Source of the DNA: JAABYT01 sp041581935
GTDB lineage: Bacteria > Pseudomonadota > Gammaproteobacteria > HK1
Direction of reading: 5' to 3'
Assembly: GCA_041581935.1 (NCBI GenBank)
Contig: JBFICP010000105.1
Span: 1 to 10,535 of the forward strand
Length of the DNA: 10,535 nucleotides
The position numbers were made by a program, and so were the translations under genes. This document shows positions 5,768-10,535 of the stretch, piece by piece (the first letter of the stretch is position 1; the number at the start of each line of letters is the position of its first letter). Under the pieces are notes generated by a model that saw nothing but the letters and a program-made list of their open reading frames with translations, ran no database searches and had not been told where the DNA came from.

Positions 5768-6686
5768 CGGCAGATACTCAAGCCAGCGCGGCGATCGCCT
5801 GCGCGGCTGGCTCCAGCACCTGGTCCCGCAACGGCTTGTTACGTCACTCTTAGGGCGCGCCACCCGGGTGCGCTTCGGACCCTGGAAGAACTGGCAGATC
5901 CGCTGGTTCATCCGGCGCTATGGCGTCGACATGTCCGAGGCGCTCGAGCCCGAGCCGCGCGCCTACGTGGATTTCAACACTTTCTTCACCCGCGCCCTGC
6001 GCCCCGGTTGCCGGCCCCGCGAATCCGACGGGGACGCCATCCTGTCCCCCGCCGACGGACGCATCAGTGAGATCGGTGACATCCGTGCCGGTCGTCTCCT
6101 GCAGGCAAAGGGGCGGCGCTACTCGCTCGACGCGTTGCTCGGCGGCAACGCCGCGCGCGCCGCGCCGTTCCAAGGCGGTCGCTTCGCCACCGTTTACCTC
6201 TCTCCCCGGGACTACCACCGAGTTCACATGCCGCTCGCCGGCGATCTGCGCGAGATGATCTACGTTTCCGGTCGCATGTTCAGCGTCAACTTTGCAACCG
6301 CGCGCACCGTCAGCAACCTGTTTGCACGCAACGAACGTCTGATCTGCCTGTTCGACACGCACATCGGGCCCATGGCGCTGATTCTGGTCGGGGCGATGAT
6401 CGTCGCCGGCATGGAGACCGTGTGGTCCGGCCCGGTGACACCACCGCACGGCGAGTCGATGCAATCCTGGAGCTACGACGCCGGCTCGGACGGGGTCCGG
6501 CTCGCCGCCGGTGAGGAGATGGGTCGATTCAATATCGGCTCGACGGTCATCGTGCTGCTACCCGTCGGACAGATGCAATGGCGCGCCGATCTCGAGGCGG
6601 GCAGCGCCGTTCGGATCGGTGAGGCGCTCGGGCGCGTGCTGAGCGCGCGCGACTCCGAAACGGTCGAATCAGCCGCCGAGGGCTGA
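5757..6686 (+). CDS. psd: Phosphatidylserine decarboxylase proenzyme
   Basis: Inner-membrane enzyme that decarboxylates phosphatidylserine to phosphatidylethanolamine, the last step of PE synthesis. The 309-residue proenzyme should cleave itself between G261 and S262 (motif FNIGSTVIVL), leaving a long beta chain and a short alpha chain whose N-terminal Ser becomes the pyruvoyl cofactor. Proteolysis and catalysis residues are present: D100 in SPADGRIS, H154 and H157 in YLSPRDYHRVHMP, and S262. Also conserved with the E. coli enzyme are LLQAKG (114-119), SNLFARNER (186-194), and GPMALILVGA with ETVWSG. The ATG at 5757 has no clear Shine-Dalgarno and lies inside the end of the preceding small gene, so its translation is probably coupled. 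The C-terminus is somewhat shorter than in E. coli. Its 3' end overlaps nuoN by 18 bp, tail to tail. Confidence 0.96.
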   Translation: MTDDGRYSSQRGDRLRGWLQHLVPQRLVTSLLGRATRVRFGPWKNWQIRWFIRRYGVDMSEALEPEPRAYVDFNTFFTRALRPGCRPRESDGDAILSPADGRISEIGDIRAGRLLQAKGRRYSLDALLGGNAARAAPFQGGRFATVYLSPRDYHRVHMPLAGDLREMIYVSGRMFSVNFATARTVSNLFARNERLICLFDTHIGPMALILVGAMIVAGMETVWSGPVTPPHGESMQSWSYDAGSDGVRLAAGEEMGRFNIGSTVIVLLPVGQMQWRADLEAGSAVRIGEALGRVLSARDSETVESAAEG

Positions 6687-8108
6687 AACACACAGGGCGA
6701 GCAATCCGCCCGGATAGATACCGAGTGCCAGAATCGCGAGCGCATTGGCGCTCACCATCATGCGCATCTCCGAGCCGACAACCACGGGCGCCGGCTGCTC
6801 GGCCTTCTCGAAATACATCATGCGTATGACGCGCAGGTAGTAGAACAATCCGATGATCGAGAAAGCCACCGCCACCACCGCAAGCCAGGTCATGTCGGCT
6901 GCAATCACCTCGCGCAGCACCGACCACTTGGCCCAGAATCCCAAAAACGGCGGCACGCCGGCCATGGAAAGCATCAGGATGAGCATCAGGAAGGCATACC
7001 AGGGATTGCGATCGTTGAGCCCCTTGAAGTCCTCGATGCGGTCGGCCTCGAATCCGGCATGCCCGAGAAGCACGACCATGGCGAACCCTCCCATGCTCAT
7101 GAACGCGTAGACGATGATGTAGAACATCGCCGCGGAGTAGCCGGCGGCCGAGCCGGCGATGATGCCGAGAAACAGAAACCCGACATGCGCGATGGTCGAG
7201 TAGGCCAGCATGCGCTTGAGATTGGCCTGTGCGATGGCGATGATGTTGCCAACGCCCATGGACAGAACCGACAGGATCACGAGCATCCCCGTCCAGTCCC
7301 CGTGCATCCCGGGCAGCCCGTCCACCAGCAGGCGCATGAGCATTCCGAATGCGGCGATCTTGGGCGCGCTGGCGATGAACAGGGTCACCGACGTCGGCGC
7401 GCCCTCGTACACATCCGGCACCCACATGTGGAAGGGCACCGCGCCGAGCTTGAATGCGATGCCGACGACGACGAACACGAGCCCGAGAACCAGAACCAGA
7501 TTGCGCCCGTCGAGTTCCGCCACATGTGCGCGAATCGCGCTCAAATCCAGCGTCGCGGTGGTCCCGTAGATCAACGACATGCCGTAGAGCAACATGCCCG
7601 ATGCCAAGGCGCCCAGCACGAAGTACTTCATTGCCGCTTCCGATGCGGTGATGGATTCGCGATTCATGGCCACCATGGCATAGAGCGAGAGCGATAATAG
7701 CTCGAGCCCCAGATAAACCGTCAACAGGCTGCCGGCCGACACCAGCACCATCATCCCGAGGACCGCAAACAGTCCGAGAACGAAATACTCGCCCCGGAAT
7801 AGTTCCCTTACCTGCAGATAGACCTTCGAGTAGAAAAAGACGAAATAGGTCGCCAGCAGAATGAACACCTTCAGCACCGCGCTCATGGCGTCGCTCACGA
7901 ACGAACCGTTGAAAGTGACCTGAGGCGTCTCTGGGAAGAGTACCAGACACAGAATCGCAGTAATGACGAGCGACGTTTGAGCCAGATGATACGTAAACAG
8001 ACGGAATCGTTCGGGAAAATACACGTCGGCAACCAGCACCGTGCAGGTTGCCGCGAGCAGAAAGATCTCGGGCGTTGCGGGAGTCAGATCGGGCGCAATG
8101 AAGCTCAT
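6669..8108 (-). CDS. nuoN: NADH-quinone oxidoreductase subunit N
   Basis: Antiporter-like membrane subunit of respiratory complex I, 479 residues, rich in membrane helices from start to end. The proton-path residues expected from E. coli NuoN are present: E136 (YLGLELLSLSLYAM), K220 (FKLGAVPFHMWVPDVYEGAP), K250 (ASAPKIAAF) and K394 (FWAKWSVL). The ATG at 8108 is chosen because it overlaps the nuoM stop as ATGA, the common coupling arrangement, and matches the usual N-terminus; the longer open frame upstream is antisense-free nuoM coding DNA in another frame. It is the last nuo gene here. Its last five codons plus stop overlap the end of psd on the other strand, and no clear terminator follows. 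Confidence 0.96.
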   Translation of the reverse strand: MSFIAPDLTPATPEIFLLAATCTVLVADVYFPERFRLFTYHLAQTSLVITAILCLVLFPETPQVTFNGSFVSDAMSAVLKVFILLATYFVFFYSKVYLQVRELFRGEYFVLGLFAVLGMMVLVSAGSLLTVYLGLELLSLSLYAMVAMNRESITASEAAMKYFVLGALASGMLLYGMSLIYGTTATLDLSAIRAHVAELDGRNLVLVLGLVFVVVGIAFKLGAVPFHMWVPDVYEGAPTSVTLFIASAPKIAAFGMLMRLLVDGLPGMHGDWTGMLVILSVLSMGVGNIIAIAQANLKRMLAYSTIAHVGFLFLGIIAGSAAGYSAAMFYIIVYAFMSMGGFAMVVLLGHAGFEADRIEDFKGLNDRNPWYAFLMLILMLSMAGVPPFLGFWAKWSVLREVIAADMTWLAVVAVAFSIIGLFYYLRVIRMMYFEKAEQPAPVVVGSEMRMMVSANALAILALGIYPGGLLALCVSALGG

Positions 8109-9616
8109 AGCTTGGTCGTCGTCATCTGTTCGATGAGATGCTCCACCGTGGGTCCCATGACTTCCAGAAGCGGTGCCGGCCAGATGCCGAGAGCGAGGAC
8201 GGCAACAGCCAGGGACGCGAGAATGAACGTTTCGCGCACGCCGATGTCGTCGAGGGCCGCAACCTGATCGTTGGCGATGGAACCATAGATCACGCGCTTG
8301 TACATCCACAGGGAGTAAGCAGCGCCGAGCACCAGCGTCGTGGCGGCCAGAAACGCGATCCAGAAGCTGGTCTTGAAGCTGCTCAGGATCACCATGAATT
8401 CACCGACGAATCCCGAGGTGCCCGGGAGTCCGGAGTTCGCGAGCGCGAAAAGCATCATGAACGCGGCGAACACCGGCATGCGGTTCACCACTCCACCATA
8501 GTCGGCGATCATTCGGCTGTGCATGCGATCGTACATCACGCCCACGCAGAGGAAGAGCGCACCCGAGATAAACCCATGGGACACGAGCTGAACAATACCG
8601 CCCTCGACACCGAGAATAGCACCGTCGATATCACCCGCCATCATGATGCGAAAAGCGATGAAGAACCCGAGAGTCGCAAATCCCATGTGGGCGATGGACG
8701 AATAAGCGATGAGCTTTTTCATGTCCGGCTGCACGAGCGCCACGAACCCGATGTAGACGATGGCTATCAGGGACAACGTGATCATCAGCCAGTCGAGCGC
8801 ATGACTCGCATCGGGCGTAATCGGCAGGCTGAAACGCAGGAATCCGTATGCGCCGAGCTTCAGCATGATCGCGGCCAGGATGACCGAGCCGCCCGTCGGC
8901 GCCTCCACGTGAGCATCGGGCAGCCACGTGTGGACGGGCCACATCGGCACTTTCACCGCAAACGCGGCCAGAAATGCGAAAAAGATAAGGATCTGAGCCT
9001 GGAGGCCAATCTGCACGTCATGCATGGCGGGAATGGAAAACGACCCTGCCTGCGTGTAGAGGTAGATCAACGCCACCAGCATGAACACCGAGCCGAAGAA
9101 CGTATACAGGAAAAACTTGACCGTCGCATAGATACGTTGAGGACCGCCCCAGACGCCGATAATCAGAAACATCGGGATCAGCAGGGCTTCCCAGAACACG
9201 TAGAAGAGCATCGCATCGAGCGATGAAAACGCGCCGATCATCAAGCCTTCGAGAAACAGGAACGATGCCATGTACTGAGCCGGCTTGTAAGTGATGATCT
9301 CCCAGCCGGCCAGAATCACCAGCACGGTGGTGAACGTAGTCAACAGAATCAACGGCATGGAAATTCCGTCGATACCGAGGTGATAATAGATGCCGAAAGT
9401 CTCGATCCACAGGCTTCTCTCCTGAAACTGCATCTCGTGAGTTCCGACGTCGAACTGGCCCCACAGGGGAAGCGAGAGGAGAAACGTCGCAAGCGACACC
9501 AGCAACGCGATGGTACGCACGGCCGGCGCATTGCGCGCACCGCTTGCAAGCAGGACCCAGACGCCTCCCAGTATGGGGGTCCACACCACGAGACTGAGAT
9601 AGGGCAGGTTCTCCAT
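8105..9616 (-). CDS. nuoM: NADH-quinone oxidoreductase subunit M
   Basis: Antiporter-like proton-pumping subunit of complex I, 503 residues, with many membrane helices. Conserved charged residues are visible: E143 in FYVFWEALLIPM, K222 in AFAVKVPMWPVHTWLPDAH, K253 in MLKLGAYG, and E406 in SGFVGEFM. The DMKKLIAYSSIAHMGF segment (298-313) is a hallmark of NuoM. Length is typical. The ATG lies 21 bp after the nuoL stop with a weak Shine-Dalgarno, so it is probably coupled to nuoL translation. The stop overlaps the nuoN start by 4 bp. No oddities seen. Confidence 0.97.
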   Translation of the reverse strand: MENLPYLSLVVWTPILGGVWVLLASGARNAPAVRTIALLVSLATFLLSLPLWGQFDVGTHEMQFQERSLWIETFGIYYHLGIDGISMPLILLTTFTTVLVILAGWEIITYKPAQYMASFLFLEGLMIGAFSSLDAMLFYVFWEALLIPMFLIIGVWGGPQRIYATVKFFLYTFFGSVFMLVALIYLYTQAGSFSIPAMHDVQIGLQAQILIFFAFLAAFAVKVPMWPVHTWLPDAHVEAPTGGSVILAAIMLKLGAYGFLRFSLPITPDASHALDWLMITLSLIAIVYIGFVALVQPDMKKLIAYSSIAHMGFATLGFFIAFRIMMAGDIDGAILGVEGGIVQLVSHGFISGALFLCVGVMYDRMHSRMIADYGGVVNRMPVFAAFMMLFALANSGLPGTSGFVGEFMVILSSFKTSFWIAFLAATTLVLGAAYSLWMYKRVIYGSIANDQVAALDDIGVRETFILASLAVAVLALGIWPAPLLEVMGPTVEHLIEQMTTTKL

Positions 9617-9637
9617 CGCTGCGTGTTGGCTTTTCCG

Positions 9638-10535
9638 TCAGGTGTAGAAGTAAAGTCCGAGCGACATGAGCACCAGCAACCCGATGATCATGGCAAAGGC
9701 GTAGTCGTAGAGAAAACCGCTCTGCACCCGTCGCGCGACGCTCGAGAACCAGCCGATTGCCCGCGCCGACCCGTTAACCATCAGCCCGTCGATGAGGCCT
9801 TGGTCGCCGATTCGCCACAGCAGCCCACCGATCCCGCGGGCGCCGCCTGCGAACAGAAACTGGTAGAGCTCGTCGAATCCGTACTTTCGAATCAGAATAT
9901 CGTAGAGCACACGGGCGTAGCTGCTGAGCTTGTCGGGCAGATCGGGCCTCTTGACGTACATGACCCAGGTGATCACGAATCCCGTCACCACCAGGATGAA
10001 CGGCCAGTGTAAAAAGCCCTCCAGCGCAAACCGGGCCGGGCCGGGGTAGGTCTTGGCCATCTCGCCGAGCACGTCGTGATCGGGATCGACGAATATCGCC
10101 GATCCGAAGTAACCGCCAAAAAGCACCGGCACGACGAAGTACCAGCCGATGATCGCCGACGGAATTGCGAGCACCATCAATGGCACGGTGACCACCGCCG
10201 GTGTCTCGTGGGCGTGCTCGCGCGTGTGCTCATCCATGCGCGTGGTACCGTGAAAGACCATGAACAGCAAGCGGAAACTGTAGAGCGATGTGATGAGAAC
10301 GCTGCCGAGCACCATCAGGTAAACGATGCCGGCGCCGGGCAATACGGAGTGATGGGTGGCATCGATGATCGCATCCTTTGAGAAGAATCCCGAGAAACCC
10401 GGGAATCCAACCAGTGCGAGCGTACCGATAAGCGACGTGAACCAGGTGATGGGCATGTATCTCCACAGGCCACCCATCTTGCGCATGTCTTGCTCGTGAT
10501 GCAGGGCGATGATCACCGATCCCGCCGCCAGGAAC
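9638..10535 (-). CDS. nuoL: NADH-quinone oxidoreductase subunit L, C-terminal part (cut by window edge)
   Basis: Distal proton-pumping subunit of complex I; 298 C-terminal residues are in the window and the N-terminal part lies beyond the right edge. The visible part opens inside the family motif GSVIIALHHEQDMRKMGGL. It continues with the channel motif FPGFSGFFSKDAI, whose Lys-Asp pair is at visible residues 53-54, and ends with the long amphipathic region (KYGFDELYQ to GWFSSVARRVQSG) and last helix typical of NuoL. A His- and Glu-rich loop (MDEHTREHAHE) lies between helices, as in other NuoL proteins. The frame is open to the window edge, so the GTG at 10516 is an internal Val codon and not the start. 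Confidence 0.96.
   Translation of the reverse strand, partial: FLAAGSVIIALHHEQDMRKMGGLWRYMPITWFTSLIGTLALVGFPGFSGFFSKDAIIDATHHSVLPGAGIVYLMVLGSVLITSLYSFRLLFMVFHGTTRMDEHTREHAHETPAVVTVPLMVLAIPSAIIGWYFVVPVLFGGYFGSAIFVDPDHDVLGEMAKTYPGPARFALEGFLHWPFILVVTGFVITWVMYVKRPDLPDKLSSYARVLYDILIRKYGFDELYQFLFAGGARGIGGLLWRIGDQGLIDGLMVNGSARAIGWFSSVARRVQSGFLYDYAFAMIIGLLVLMSLGLYFYT

Noticed and set aside
6695..6711. GGGCG/CGCCC hairpin as a terminator for psd
   Set aside because: The stem is five base pairs, has no T run after it and lies inside nuoN coding DNA; chance is likely in GC-rich sequence.
8109..8309. An extended nuoN start at 8309
   Set aside because: The extra 67 codons overlap nuoM in another frame. 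The ATG at 8108, overlapping the nuoM stop as ATGA, gives the usual NuoN N-terminus.
8138..9226. A 362-codon open frame on the plus strand opposite nuoM
   Set aside because: It is the hydrophilic, His/Glu/Arg-rich shadow of a highly hydrophobic membrane protein gene.

Overview
The window looks like a core chromosomal segment of a GC-rich, flagellated, aerobic gammaproteobacterium. The evidence is a FleQ very close to the Pseudomonas type, a bacterial PBP1B, a proteobacterial pyruvoyl-type phosphatidylserine decarboxylase and a standard nuoL-nuoM-nuoN order. I cannot name the genus. I see no transposase, phage gene or CRISPR array.

Left part (1-4830, all minus strand): the 5' part of mrcB (PBP1B, running off the left edge), then fleQ, a sigma-54 activator whose c-di-GMP contact residues are mostly kept. 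Next comes a three-gene cassette transcribed arsS -> TIGR04283 glycosyltransferase -> TIGR04282 glycosyltransferase. This is the set annotated as 'arsenosugar biosynthesis', but no arsenite methyltransferase gene is in view.

Middle (4831-5506): tRNA-Ala(CGC) and tRNA-Arg(CCT) on the plus strand, with hairpins between them. A regulatory stretch follows, holding two matching 17-bp dyads (TGTCGGA-N3-TCTGACA and TGTCGGA-N3-CTTTACA) 91 bp apart. About 60 bp beyond the second is a near-consensus sigma-54 (-24/-12) promoter. This looks like an enhancer-plus-RpoN control region, and it is the most interesting signal in the window.

Right of it (5507-6686, plus strand): an unrecognised 86-residue protein with two membrane segments overlaps the start of psd by 11 bp. 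The pair is probably an operon under the sigma-54 promoter, which would put phosphatidylethanolamine synthesis under an RpoN-dependent activator.

Right part (6669-10535, minus strand): the end of the respiratory complex I operon, nuoL (partial), nuoM and nuoN. The 3' ends of psd and nuoN overlap tail to tail by 18 bp.
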